Source of the DNA: JALHUB01 sp963719465
Lineage (GTDB): Bacteria > Chloroflexota > Dehalococcoidia > DSTF01 > JALHUB01
DNA: 64,000 nucleotides
Direction of reading: 5' to 3'
Assembly: GCA_963719465.1 (NCBI GenBank)
Contig: OY970386.1
Location: forward strand, 2,232,001 to 2,296,000
A program made the position numbers and the translations under genes. A model generated the notes under the pieces. It did no database searches. It was not told where the DNA came from and saw nothing but the letters and a program-made list of their open reading frames with translations. Shown in pieces: positions 41,596-49,798 of this stretch (position 1 is the first letter of the stretch; every line of letters begins with the position of its first letter).

Positions 41596-42270
41596 TCACC
41601 TCCTGTTAAGCTCATCTTGTACGCGCTGATCAACTATTGAAACAAGACGCAAGTTGTCTTCCAGAGTTATGTCAGCCGCGCCTTGCGTAGTGATCTCTTC
41701 AACCACTGTACCTTCGCGCCAAATCGTCACAAATGACGTTTCGGCGTTCAAGGGCGTTCCAACCATCCTCCCAGTCTGGCTGATGCTTTCGTCACCGATA
41801 ACGGGAGCGGAAAGGGAGACCCAATTCATGACAGTATCCGGTATCGGAGCGGTGAGTTCAGTGAAGACTTCATGGGCGGCGTTCTGATTCGGGAAGACTA
41901 GGACTCTGTCGTATACTTCGAAGACCCCATGATGCGAAGCCACGAATGGACCGGTTATTGGCACTTCTGGATCTGGACCGGGTGCGTTTCCCTCTTCCCG
42001 CGTGACCGCGTCGATCTGGGCGCGACCCTCTTCCGAGTATGCTTCCAAGGTCAGAAAGCCCGTGATGTAACATTCCGGCTCGGGTTCCTCCGCCGGTCGA
42101 AGGGAGAAAGTATCCAGTTCACATTCCTGGGACAGGAACTCTCTGAAGCCATCGACATCATTACTTCCTAAGGCGACGCTAGCAGCAACGACGTGCCTTC
42201 CAGAACTACAGGAAAGCAACACGGCTGCCAGAATGCCAGCGCAACCCAGGGCAGGTAGAAGTCTAAGCAT
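41596..42270 (-). CDS. Lipoprotein of unknown function
   Basis: 224 residues from ATG 42270, where the signal peptide LLPALGCAGILAAVLLSC begins. The frame extends upstream only as a shadow of hisZ. The lipobox is LLSC near residues 17-20. The mature part has PDTVMNWVSLSAPVIGDESI and FVTIWREGTVVEEITTQGAA, a pattern seen in many small exported proteins without assigned function. The start overlaps the hisZ stop by 8 nt, so it is coupled to the histidine operon. Confidence 0.65.
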   Translation of the reverse strand: MLRLLPALGCAGILAAVLLSCSSGRHVVAASVALGSNDVDGFREFLSQECELDTFSLRPAEEPEPECYITGFLTLEAYSEEGRAQIDAVTREEGNAPGPDPEVPITGPFVASHHGVFEVYDRVLVFPNQNAAHEVFTELTAPIPDTVMNWVSLSAPVIGDESISQTGRMVGTPLNAETSFVTIWREGTVVEEITTQGAADITLEDNLRLVSIVDQRVQDELNRR

Positions 42271-43408
42271 CAGGGGGCGTAACCTTGGAAGCGTCCTTGA
42301 GCGCGATGGCGACGGAACGACCGGCAGAGCGCAATCGGTCGGCCGCAGTGAAGGCTTCGGCGAGGGCGGCCGGATCGTCGCCTTCGGCCTCAACAACCCA
42401 GGGCTGCAGGCGAGCCCCGGGGCTCAGCGAGTCGCTAAGGTGCGAGACGATCTCGTCAACGGACAGCGCGAAACCGGAGGCGGGAACGCTTTCGCCGCCC
42501 ACGAGGGCGAGAAGCTGGTCGTAGCGGCCGCCGCTGCCCATACGGCAGCCGGCACCACGGAACTCGAAGACGGGGCCGGTGTAGTACTCGAAGTTGCGGA
42601 CGAGGGTGGTCTGGACCTTGTGCGGGCAGCCCAGACGGTCGAGGGTGGCGCTGACGGTCGTCAGCTCGTCGAGGGCGGCTGTGATCTCGGGCGTGGCGGC
42701 GCCGAAAGCGTCGCGAAGGCCGCGAAGGTACTCGTCGGCGCCGCCCTGGACGTCGAACAGCAGGCGGAGCGGCGCCTGGAGGTCGGGCAAGCGGGCCTCG
42801 ATCTCCTCCAGCACGCTCAGGTCGCCGTCGAGAATGCGGTCGTAGCGCAGCGCCTGCTGTTCGGGCTCGAGGCCGGTGCGGGCGAGGACGGCGCGCACGA
42901 GGCCGGCGTGGGAGAGGCCGACTTCGAGGTCGCCCAGGCCGAAGCTTTCCAGGACGGCCTTGCCGAGCAGAACAAGCTCGACGTCGCCGGCCGGGCTTGG
43001 GCTGCCGATGAGCTCGACGCCGCACTGCCAGTCCTCGCGGGACTCGTCGCCGGCGGCGAAGCGGAAGACGTTCTGCGAGTAGAAGAAGCGGGCCGGCACG
43101 CCTACGGTCGGGTTCTCGGCGTAGAGTCGGGCCGCGGGAATTGTGGCGTCCGGCCGAAGGACGACGCGCTCGCCGCTCCAGCCGTCCCAGTCGAGGAAGG
43201 AGTAGACGCGCCCGAGCATCTGCGGCGAGAGGGTGCCGGCGGCGGTGAAGAGGTGCAGGTACTCGATGGTCGGCGTTCGAATCTCGGAGTAGCCCCAGGA
43301 GGCGCAGACACGGGCAAACTCCTCTTCGACGCGTCGGTAGATGAGCATCTGTTGGGGCAGCAGGTCGCGCATGCCGGGGCAGCGAAGGGAGTCGATTTCT
43401 TCGGGCAT
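42263..43408 (-). CDS. hisZ: ATP phosphoribosyltransferase regulatory subunit HisZ
   Basis: 381 residues from ATG 43408, since PEEIDSLRCPGMRDLLPQQM is the natural start. It has the class II aminoacyl-tRNA synthetase core: YRRVEEEFARVCASWGYSEI (motif 1 region), VVLRPDATIPAARLYAE and RFFYSQNVFRF (motif 2), and GCRMGSGGRYDQLL (motif 3-like). The HisRS anticodon-binding domain is replaced by a short tail. With short-form HisG next to it, HisZ is the better call than histidyl-tRNA synthetase. It confers histidine feedback and activity on HisG. First gene of the minus-strand histidine run. Confidence 0.85.
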   Translation of the reverse strand: MPEEIDSLRCPGMRDLLPQQMLIYRRVEEEFARVCASWGYSEIRTPTIEYLHLFTAAGTLSPQMLGRVYSFLDWDGWSGERVVLRPDATIPAARLYAENPTVGVPARFFYSQNVFRFAAGDESREDWQCGVELIGSPSPAGDVELVLLGKAVLESFGLGDLEVGLSHAGLVRAVLARTGLEPEQQALRYDRILDGDLSVLEEIEARLPDLQAPLRLLFDVQGGADEYLRGLRDAFGAATPEITAALDELTTVSATLDRLGCPHKVQTTLVRNFEYYTGPVFEFRGAGCRMGSGGRYDQLLALVGGESVPASGFALSVDEIVSHLSDSLSPGARLQPWVVEAEGDDPAALAEAFTAADRLRSAGRSVAIALKDASKVTPPDA

Positions 43409-43480
43409 AGCACTCGACCGCAGTCTACAATAGCGACTTTCGGGGTTCAACTTGCGGTGGTGACGCGACAGCAGCAGCGA

Positions 43481-43525
43481 GGGCGTGTCTGAGACGCAGC
43501 TAGTGGCAGCCTGGAGCGCGTGTCA
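43481..43525 (+). repeat. 45-nt interspersed repeat, copy A
   Basis: GGGCGTGTCTGAGACGCAGC continuing TAGTGGCAGC and ending GCGTGTCA closely matches 49328-49372 (core GCTAGTGGCA and end GTGTCA identical). It lies between hisZ and the NfeD gene. Confidence 0.55.
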
Positions 43526-43590
43526 GAGGCACCCCATGAGCGCGCTCGCCTTGAAGCCGCAACGAAAGGCCGGACGTATAATGTTATGCG

Positions 43591-44955
43591 ATGAGCAGCG
43601 CATTCAATGGCAACGCGTCGAAGGTCCTTCGTCTGCTGACGGCGTGCCTGGTGCTGCTTTTGGGCACGCTCGGCACCGCCTGCGGCAATCCGGTCCATAA
43701 GCAGGGCGCCGTCAACGTGCTGACCATCGACGGGGACATCAATCCGGTGATGGCGCGCTACGTCGAGCGGGGCATCGCGAACGCCGAAGATGCGCACGCG
43801 GCCGCGGTGGTCATTCGCGTCGATACGCCGGGTGGCCTGGAGGAGTCGATGCGCGACATGGTGCAGCGGATCGAGGCGTCGACGGTGCCGGTGATCACGT
43901 ACGTCTCACCGAGCGGCGCGCGGGCGGCTTCGGCGGGTACGTTCATTGTGATGGCCGGCAACGTGGCCGCGATGTCGCCGAACACGACGATTGGCGCGGC
44001 GCACCCGGTAAGCGCGACCGGCGGCGATATCACCGGCACGCTCGGCGACAAGGTGACGAACGAAGCAGCGTCGTACGCGCGGGGCGTCGCGGGACTGCGC
44101 GGCAAGAACGCCGATTGGGCGGAGCAGGCGGTGCGGCAGAGCATTGCGGCGAACCAGGACGAGGCGGTGAGCCAGAACGTCGTCGACCTCGTGTCCGGCA
44201 GCCTGGACGACCTGCTGAGTCAGGTGAACGGACGGTCGGTGACGCTTGCTTCCGGCCCGGTAACGCTTCAGACGAAGGACGCGCCCGTGGTGAACGACGG
44301 CATGACGCTGATCGAGCAGTTTCTTCTGATCATTAGCGACCCGAACATCGCCTACCTGCTCATCAGCCTCGGCAGCCTGGGCATTCTCATCGAGCTGTTC
44401 CATCCCGGGATCGCCTTCCCCGGCATCTTCGGGGCGATAGCACTGATCATCGGTTTCTTCTCCGTCGGGACGTTGCCGGTGAACTGGGCCGGCGTGTTCT
44501 TTATCATCCTGGCGTTCGTGCTGTTTGGGGCGGAGCTGGCGGTAGGTGCGCACGGCACGCTGGGCATCGGCGGCGTGATATCCTTGATCCTGGGAGGGCT
44601 GCTCCTGACGAGCACGAGCAACCCTCAGTTCCAGGTGTCGCGGTGGCTGATCACCGGCCTTGCGGTGGTGGTTGCGTTTTTCGTATTCTCGATCGTCAAC
44701 TCGATGATTCGCGCGCGTCGATTGCCGGCGGCGCTTGGAACGTATAATCTCGTCGGAAGGAGAGCGATAGCACGGACGCCGTTGGAGCCGACGGGGACCG
44801 TGTTCATCAACGGTGAACGCTGGTCGGCAACATCTACGAGCCGCTTCATCGAAGAAGGCGAGCCGGTGTTGATAACCGGCGTCACGGGCAACAAGCTGCA
44901 GGTGCGGCCATTCGAAAAGGAGGACGAAGGTGGCACGGATGGAAATACAGCCTGA
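43591..44955 (+). CDS. NfeD-family membrane serine protease
   Basis: 454 residues. The signal segment LLTACLVLLLGTLGTAC ends in a lipobox-like cysteine. A ClpP-type domain follows: VVIRVDTPGGLEESMRDMVQ, then SPSGARAASAGTFI, where the nucleophilic Ser of NfeD proteases lies, with a lysine in GDKVTNEA. About four transmembrane helices come next (FLLIISDPNIAYLLISLGSL onward), then a C-terminal OB-fold NfeD domain (GRRAIARTPLEPTGTVFING). It overlaps the SPFH gene by 26 nt; NfeD and stomatin pairs cleave stomatin C-termini. TATAAT at about 43577 is a possible -10. Confidence 0.88.
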   Translation: MSSAFNGNASKVLRLLTACLVLLLGTLGTACGNPVHKQGAVNVLTIDGDINPVMARYVERGIANAEDAHAAAVVIRVDTPGGLEESMRDMVQRIEASTVPVITYVSPSGARAASAGTFIVMAGNVAAMSPNTTIGAAHPVSATGGDITGTLGDKVTNEAASYARGVAGLRGKNADWAEQAVRQSIAANQDEAVSQNVVDLVSGSLDDLLSQVNGRSVTLASGPVTLQTKDAPVVNDGMTLIEQFLLIISDPNIAYLLISLGSLGILIELFHPGIAFPGIFGAIALIIGFFSVGTLPVNWAGVFFIILAFVLFGAELAVGAHGTLGIGGVISLILGGLLLTSTSNPQFQVSRWLITGLAVVVAFFVFSIVNSMIRARRLPAALGTYNLVGRRAIARTPLEPTGTVFINGERWSATSTSRFIEEGEPVLITGVTGNKLQVRPFEKEDEGGTDGNTA

Positions 44956-45829
44956 GCAAGAGGCCGAAGAGCGAATAATAACCAACAGCGCCATGCGATG
45001 GCTGCTGCTGCCGCTGGCGATTATCGGGTCGCTGCGGATCGTGCAGGAGTACGAGCGCGGCGTGCTATTCCGGCTCGGCCACGCGATGGGCGTCACGCCG
45101 CCGGGGCCGTTCCTCGTCATCCCCGGCTTCGAGCGGCTGGTGAAGCGCGACCTGCGCATCGTTACGATGGACGTGCCGAGCCAGGAAGCGATCACCAAGG
45201 ACAACGTGACCGTTAAGGTGAACGCCGTCGTCTACTTCCGCATCGTGCGGCCGTGGGAAGCGGTCCTGAAAGTGCTGGACCACATTCGGGCGACGTTCCA
45301 GATAGCGCAGACGACGCTGCGGAGCGTGTTGGGGCAGTCGTCGCTGGACGAGCTGCTGGCCGACCGAGAGAAGATCAACTTGCGCCTTCAGCAGATCATT
45401 GACGAGCAGACGGAGCCGTGGGGCGTCAAGGTCACCACCGTCGAGGTGAAGGACGTGGAGCTGCCGCAGGGGATGCAGCGGGCGATGGCGCGACAGGCGG
45501 AGGCGGAGAGAGAGCGTCGGGCGAAGATCATCAACGCTGAGGGCGAGTACCAGGCGGCGGAGCGGCTGGCGCAGGCGGGCGCCATCATTGCGGCGACACC
45601 GACGACGCTGCAGTTGCGCTTTCTTCAAACGCTAGCGGAGATTGCGACGGAGAAGAACAGCACGATCGTCTTCCCGGTGCCGATCGACATTATCCGGGCG
45701 TTCATTGAGAAGGGCGGCGCCGTCGTGATGCCCAGTCCGGTGGAGACAATGGAGACGATGAAGGCGTTGCAGGCGCAGCCGCCGGCGGAGATGGAACCGC
45801 CAGCCGAGACGGAGCCCCCGCCGGAGTAG
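44930..45829 (+). CDS. SPFH/stomatin-like (slipin) protein
   Basis: 299 residues from GTG 44930 (ATG 44939 is an alternative). One transmembrane segment near the start is followed by IVQEYERGVLFRLGHAMG, GPFLVIPGFERLVKRDLRIV, the slipin signature VTVKVNAVVYFRIVRPWEAV and TTLRSVLGQSSLDELLADRE. A coiled coil EAERERRAKIINAEGEYQAA comes next, and an acidic Pro/Glu tail ends it. It oligomerises on the membrane and is the classic partner and substrate of the NfeD protease encoded just upstream. Confidence 0.92.
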   Translation: MARMEIQPEQEAEERIITNSAMRWLLLPLAIIGSLRIVQEYERGVLFRLGHAMGVTPPGPFLVIPGFERLVKRDLRIVTMDVPSQEAITKDNVTVKVNAVVYFRIVRPWEAVLKVLDHIRATFQIAQTTLRSVLGQSSLDELLADREKINLRLQQIIDEQTEPWGVKVTTVEVKDVELPQGMQRAMARQAEAERERRAKIINAEGEYQAAERLAQAGAIIAATPTTLQLRFLQTLAEIATEKNSTIVFPVPIDIIRAFIEKGGAVVMPSPVETMETMKALQAQPPAEMEPPAETEPPPE

Positions 45830-45876
45830 GGCCACGGTGAGACCCCAATAGGGTGCGAGCGCAAGGAGGCCACGTG

Positions 45877-46500
45877 ATGGAGCCACTCAAATGTGCGCAA
45901 TGTGGCGCTGCGTTCACCGTGTCGGAGGACATCCTCAAGAGGTATCCTGGCTGGAAACCGAAGCTATGCCGTTCCTGTCACCTGGGAGCGAAGCCGAGGA
46001 CGGGTCCGGAACTAAACCTGACAACGGAAGAGGTGTTAGGTGCGTTCACGGAAGGACCGAATACCGGCGTGTTCACCGACGGAAGCTGCGAACCCAACCC
46101 AGGCGAGGGGGGCTGGGGAGTTGTGAAGGTGGTTGACGGCGAAGTCGTTGATGAACGCCATGGCCACGTTGCTGCAACGACCAACAATCGCATGGAGCTC
46201 ACCGCCCTGATTGAGGCCTTCAAGGTGCTCGCCCGCGATGAGCAGATCAACGTCTACACTGACAGCGAATTGTGCTTCAACATCGTCACAAAGTGGGCAG
46301 CCGGTTGGGAGAGCCGGGGTTGGAGACGCGGCAAGAAAGGCAAAGACGGCATCAAGAACCTCGACCTGGTCGAGGAAGTATACGAGTTGGCGTTGTCACG
46401 TCCGCACGCCACTGTATGCTGGACGAAGGCGCACGAGGGATGTCGTTGGAATGAATATGCCGATTCCCTTGCCACGGCGTATACTCGTGAACGCGTTTAG
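45877..46500 (+). CDS. RNase HI with N-terminal zinc-ribbon-like segment
   Basis: 207 residues from ATG 45877, with AGGAGG 8 nt upstream. The N-terminal 60 residues carry KCAQCGAAF and KLCRSCHLG, a CxxC...CxxC pair suggesting a zinc ribbon. The RNase H domain follows: VFTDGSCEPNPGEGGWGVV (first Asp), NNRMELTALIEAF (Glu), NVYTDSELCFNI (second Asp) and GCRWNEYADSLAT (last Asp). It cuts RNA in RNA-DNA hybrids. The zinc segment in place of the usual hybrid-binding domain is uncommon. It is convergent with birA, overlapping by 4 nt. Confidence 0.88.
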   Translation: MEPLKCAQCGAAFTVSEDILKRYPGWKPKLCRSCHLGAKPRTGPELNLTTEEVLGAFTEGPNTGVFTDGSCEPNPGEGGWGVVKVVDGEVVDERHGHVAATTNNRMELTALIEAFKVLARDEQINVYTDSELCFNIVTKWAAGWESRGWRRGKKGKDGIKNLDLVEEVYELALSRPHATVCWTKAHEGCRWNEYADSLATAYTRERV

Positions 46501-47279
46501 GGTTCGCCGGCCAGGGTAACGTCGGCGGCGGAGATGACGGCGATGCTGCCGTCAGGCCGGCGCAAGAGAAGGTTGCCGTCCGTGTCGACGTCCTCGGCGG
46601 TCCCTTCCTCAACGTCATTCGCCGACTGGGCGCGCACCTGGCGGCCGAGCGTCTCCAATCGCGCGCGCCAGGCCTCGTAGACGTTGCCGTCGACGCGAGA
46701 GGCCGCCAGCAGCTTCTCGAATCGGTTGAGGACGGCGGCCAGCAGCTTTTCCCGCGAGACTTTCCGCTCGGACTCCAGCGCCAGACTGGTGGCGATGTCC
46801 CTAACCTCGGCGTGCTGCGCCGGATCGAGGCTCAGGTTGACGCCGATACCGACGAGCGCGTATTCGACGTCGCTGCCGCGGGTGCGCGAGTCAATCAGGA
46901 AGCCGGCCACCTTTCGCTTTTCGATCAACACGTCGTTGGGCCATTTGACGGCGCTTCGCACGCCGGCGACGGCGTCGATTGCCTCGCAGACGGCGAGCGG
47001 CGCGACCATGGCGAGGCGGCGAACGGCGTCGGGCTCAGGGCGCAGGACGATGGTGACGTAGAGGCCGCCCGGCGGCGAGATCCAGGCGCGGCCGCGGCGT
47101 CCACGACCGGCGGTCTGCTCGTCGGCGACGACGATAAGACCGTGGGGAGCGCCGGATTCAGCCTCTTCGCGGGCGACGTCCATGGTCGAGGGAACAGAGG
47201 CCTGGTGCAGGACGAACCGGCCGAGCGACTCGGTCTGGAGGAGCGACTGGAGGCGGGCGGCGGAGAAGGCGTCGCTCAT
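46497..47279 (-). CDS. birA: Biotin-[acetyl-CoA-carboxylase] ligase
   Basis: 260 residues. Motifs: VPSTMDVAREEAESGAPHGL near 29-48, EQTAGRGRRGRAWISPPGG (biotin/ATP loop), VKWPNDVLIEKRKVAGFLID and VGIGVNLS. The C-terminal SH3-like cap ends SIAVISAADVTLAGEP. There is no N-terminal DNA-binding domain, so it is the catalytic-only form. It attaches biotin to carboxylase carrier domains. Its start overlaps the murE-like stop by 4 nt. Confidence 0.93.
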   Translation of the reverse strand: MSDAFSAARLQSLLQTESLGRFVLHQASVPSTMDVAREEAESGAPHGLIVVADEQTAGRGRRGRAWISPPGGLYVTIVLRPEPDAVRRLAMVAPLAVCEAIDAVAGVRSAVKWPNDVLIEKRKVAGFLIDSRTRGSDVEYALVGIGVNLSLDPAQHAEVRDIATSLALESERKVSREKLLAAVLNRFEKLLAASRVDGNVYEAWRARLETLGRQVRAQSANDVEEGTAEDVDTDGNLLLRRPDGSIAVISAADVTLAGEP

Positions 47280-48808
47280 TTCGCCACCGAGTACAGCTCT
47301 TGCAAGAGCTCGCGGGCGACGGCGCGCTCATCCCAGGGAACGTGGTCGTCGCCGATGACCATCGATTGCTCGGTGCCCTTGCCGGCGAGGAGGACGACGT
47401 CGCCGGGGCGGGCGAGGGCGAAGGCGCGTCGGATAGCGGCGCGACGGTCCGGAACGCGCTCGAAGTCGTCGCCCTCTTGACGGCCGGCGGCGAGCAGCGC
47501 GCGGGCGATCTCGTCGATGATGGCGTCCGGGTCCTCGGAGCGCGGGTCTTCGTTCGTCAGGATGGTGAAATCGGCAAGCTCGGCGGCAGCGCGGCCCATA
47601 CCGCTACGACGATTGCGGTCGCGCTCGCCGGCGCAGCCGAAGACGGCGACGAGGCGGCCCTTCGTTGTCGGGCGCAGGATCTGGAGGACGCGGCGCAAGG
47701 CATCCGGCGTGGAAGCGATGTCGACGATGACGGCGAACGGCTGGCCGCAATCGATCATCTCCATTCGGCCGGGCACGCCCCTGAAGGCGGCGAGGGCGTC
47801 TCGCACGGGTTCGGGCGCAACGCCCAACGTGACAGCAACGGCGGCGGCCGCGAGCGCGTCGTAGACGTTGTGGCGGCCGGGCAGCGGCAGGCGGACAGGC
47901 AAGCGGCCGAACGGGCCCACGAGGTCGAACTCGGAGGCGAGCGGCTGCAGGCGGAGCGATTCGGCGCGGAGGCCGGCGGGCGCATCGATGCCGTAAGTGA
48001 CGACGCTGGCACGGGTTCGGGCGCGCAGGGGATCGGAAGCCGGGTCGTCGGCGTTGAGGACGGCGGTCTTGGGGACGCCCTTGTCGACGCTTTCGTCCAG
48101 CATCTCGAACAGGCGGCCTTTGGCGGCGAGATAGGCGGCGCGGTCGCCGTGGAAGTCGAGGTGGTCGCTGCTGAGGGTCGTGAAGACGGCGATGTCGAAC
48201 TCGCACTCGTCGACGCGGTTGAGCGCGAGGCCGTGGGAAGAGGCCTCGATGACGGCGTAGCGGCGGCCGCCTTCGACCATGCGGGCCAGCATCGCCTGGA
48301 CTTCCGGCGACTGGAGGGTGGTCATGTGCGTGGCGTTGAGCTCGGGCGCGGCGCCGGTCTGGAAGGCGACGCTGCTGAGGTAGCCGACCGGCAGGCCGGC
48401 CGCTTCCAGGCAGGCGGCGATGAGATGCACGGTCGTCGTCTTGCCGTCGGTGCCGGTGACGCCGGTGGTGACTAGGCGTCGGGCGGGGAAGACGTGGAAG
48501 GCGGCAGCGATGCGGGCCAGGGCGCGTCGGCTATCCGAAACCACAACGAAGGGTACGCTAGAGCCTGCCAGCGCCTGCCACCTGGCTTCGCGGTCGGCCT
48601 GGGCGACGATGACGACGGCGCCTTTCTCCAGCGCTATCGCGATGAAGTTGTGGCCGTCGGCGCTCCGGGGTGTGGCGCCGGGCACGGCGACAAAGACAGC
48701 GCCGGGTGCGACGAGTCGCGAGTCGTAGCAGACGGCGGACACCTCCGACGGCGGCTCGCCGAGGAAGCGGGCGTCGGGCAGGAGCAAGCGCCAGTCGATT
48801 CGAGCCAT
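47276..48808 (-). CDS. murE: MurE-like Mur ligase
   Basis: 510 residues with the three Mur ligase domains. VCYDSRLVAPGAVFVAVPGA is the N-terminal UDP-site region, TGVTGTDGKTTTVHLI (about 115-130) the ATP P-loop, IEASSHGLALNRVDECEFDI the central motif and NADDPASDPL a conserved loop. At the C-terminus the amino-acid-selecting segment reads TNEDPRSEDPDAI, where DAP-adding MurE usually has DNPR, and VDIASTPDALRRVL, where DYAHTPDAL is usual. It probably adds DAP or lysine to UDP-MurNAc-dipeptide, but the substitutions and the absence of other mur genes leave the role open. Confidence 0.82.
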   Translation of the reverse strand: MARIDWRLLLPDARFLGEPPSEVSAVCYDSRLVAPGAVFVAVPGATPRSADGHNFIAIALEKGAVVIVAQADREARWQALAGSSVPFVVVSDSRRALARIAAAFHVFPARRLVTTGVTGTDGKTTTVHLIAACLEAAGLPVGYLSSVAFQTGAAPELNATHMTTLQSPEVQAMLARMVEGGRRYAVIEASSHGLALNRVDECEFDIAVFTTLSSDHLDFHGDRAAYLAAKGRLFEMLDESVDKGVPKTAVLNADDPASDPLRARTRASVVTYGIDAPAGLRAESLRLQPLASEFDLVGPFGRLPVRLPLPGRHNVYDALAAAAVAVTLGVAPEPVRDALAAFRGVPGRMEMIDCGQPFAVIVDIASTPDALRRVLQILRPTTKGRLVAVFGCAGERDRNRRSGMGRAAAELADFTILTNEDPRSEDPDAIIDEIARALLAAGRQEGDDFERVPDRRAAIRRAFALARPGDVVLLAGKGTEQSMVIGDDHVPWDERAVARELLQELYSVAK

Positions 48809-48862
48809 GTGACCTCGTCGAAACGATTTCCGTCAATTATAGCGCAGCGGCGACGGTCGGCG

Positions 48863-48898
48863 AGAAATTGGTGGCCCGCACCTTTCGATGCGGGCCAG
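48863..48898 (-). terminator. Terminator-like hairpin after RNase P RNA
   Basis: On the minus strand GGCCCGCA and TGCGGGCC (48896-48889 and 48880-48873) form an 8-bp GC-rich stem around an 8-nt loop, followed by ACCAATTTC. The T-run is short but the place, directly after rnpB, fits a terminator. Confidence 0.6.
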
Positions 48899-48902
48899 GC
48901 AA

Positions 48903-49269
48903 AGCGCCAGCGGACCTGTAAGCCGAGTTCTGTGCGTCCGCCTGAGGCGGACCGGTGACCATCTATCTGGGATGGCGGTTACCCACCACCTCTAGCGACC
49001 AACCCGAGGACGGGCCGGGCGGCCCAATGTCCTCCTATTCGGTCTTGCTCCGGGTGGGGCTTGCCCGGCCAGCCGGTCGCCCGACTGCCGGTGAGCTCTT
49101 ACCTCGCCATTTCACCCTTGCCCTCCCTGCTTGCGCAGTTGGGGCGGTATGTTTCTGTGGCGCTTTCCGTAGGGTCGCCCCTCCTGGGCGTTACCCAGCA
49201 CCCTCGCCCGGTGGAGCTCGGACTTTCCTCCCTCGTCGAAACGAGGGCGGTCACCCGGTCTGCTGGCGA
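48903..49269 (-). ncRNA. rnpB: RNase P RNA (class A)
   Basis: The catalytic RNA of RNase P, which trims tRNA 5' leaders. On the minus strand the universal 5' core GAGGAAAGTCCGAGCTCC is present after an early hairpin, followed by GCGCCACAGAAACATACCGC, GGTAAGAGCTCACCGGC, CCACCCGGAGCAAGACCGAA, ATAGATGGTCACCG, and the 3' core ACAGAACTCGGCTTACAG. The ends pair as P1 (GCCAGC with GCTGGC), which sets the boundaries. Length of about 367 nt is normal. A -10/-35 pair lies just upstream. Confidence 0.95.
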
Positions 49270-49273
49270 ATAG

Positions 49274-49302
49274 AGTATAGCAGGAACGAGGACCGTCTTG
49301 AA
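49274..49302 (-). promoter_or_regulatory. Promoter of rnpB
   Basis: On the minus strand TTCAAG (49302-49297) and TATACT (49279-49274) are 17 nt apart. The -10 ends 5 nt before the first P1 base of RNase P RNA. Confidence 0.6.
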
Positions 49303-49327
49303 GGGACGCGTCAGAGGGCCGTCTCGG

Positions 49328-49372
49328 GGGCGTGGCTGAGGCGTAGCTAGTGGCAACGCCGAGGGCGTGTCA
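49328..49372 (+). repeat. 45-nt interspersed repeat, copy B
   Basis: GGGCGTGGCTGAGGCGTAGC continuing TAGTGGCAAC and ending GGCGTGTCA is the partner of 43481-43525. It lies between rnpB and the second RNase H gene. Confidence 0.55.
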
Positions 49373-49378
49373 TATCAG

Positions 49379-49798
49379 TTATGTCGAGCTGTCCAGCGCC
49401 TGGCTGGCAAGGCGGTCGGCGGTGGCGTTGCCTGCGCGCGGGACGTTCTCGAAGGCTACGGACTGGAAGCGGCTTCGCAGGTCGAGCAGTCGTTTGTACA
49501 GCGGAACCAGGCGCGGGTTGCGCACGCGGTAGCGGCCGGTGAGCTGTCGGACGACAAGCTCGGAGTCCATGCGCAGCTCGAGATGGGCGGCGCCCAGCCC
49601 AAGCGCGGCCTCGAGGGCGGCGATGGCGGCGCGATACTCCGCTTCGTTGTTCGTGCCGACTCCAACACGTCGCGACAGGCGGTGGACTTCGTGGCCGGCG
49701 GGGTCGAAGACGACGACACCGATTGCGGACGGCCCCGGGTTGCCGCGCGAGGCGCCGTCGGCGTAGGCGACGTAGACGGGACGCGGCGGTTCGGTCAC
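49379..49798 (-). CDS. RNase HI-like protein (second copy)
   Basis: 139 residues from GTG 49798, which overlaps the recombinase stop as GTGA. RNase H motifs: YADGASRGNPGPSAIGVVVF (first Asp), NNEAEYRAAIAALEAAL (Glu), LELRMDSELVVRQLTG (second Asp) and RAGNATADRLASQAL (last Asp). This is the short archaeal/Bacillus-like RNase HI form without an added domain. Together with the zinc-ribbon RNase H at 45877 the genome has two type 1 enzymes within 4 kb. Confidence 0.9.
   Translation of the reverse strand: MTEPPRPVYVAYADGASRGNPGPSAIGVVVFDPAGHEVHRLSRRVGVGTNNEAEYRAAIAALEAALGLGAAHLELRMDSELVVRQLTGRYRVRNPRLVPLYKRLLDLRSRFQSVAFENVPRAGNATADRLASQALDSST

Noticed and set aside
42263..43408. Histidyl-tRNA synthetase
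   Set aside because: The anticodon-binding domain is missing and the gene leads the histidine operon beside short-form HisG, so HisZ fits better.
42233..43492. 419-codon frame opposite hisZ
   Set aside because: Antisense shadow; hisZ has complete class II synthetase motifs.
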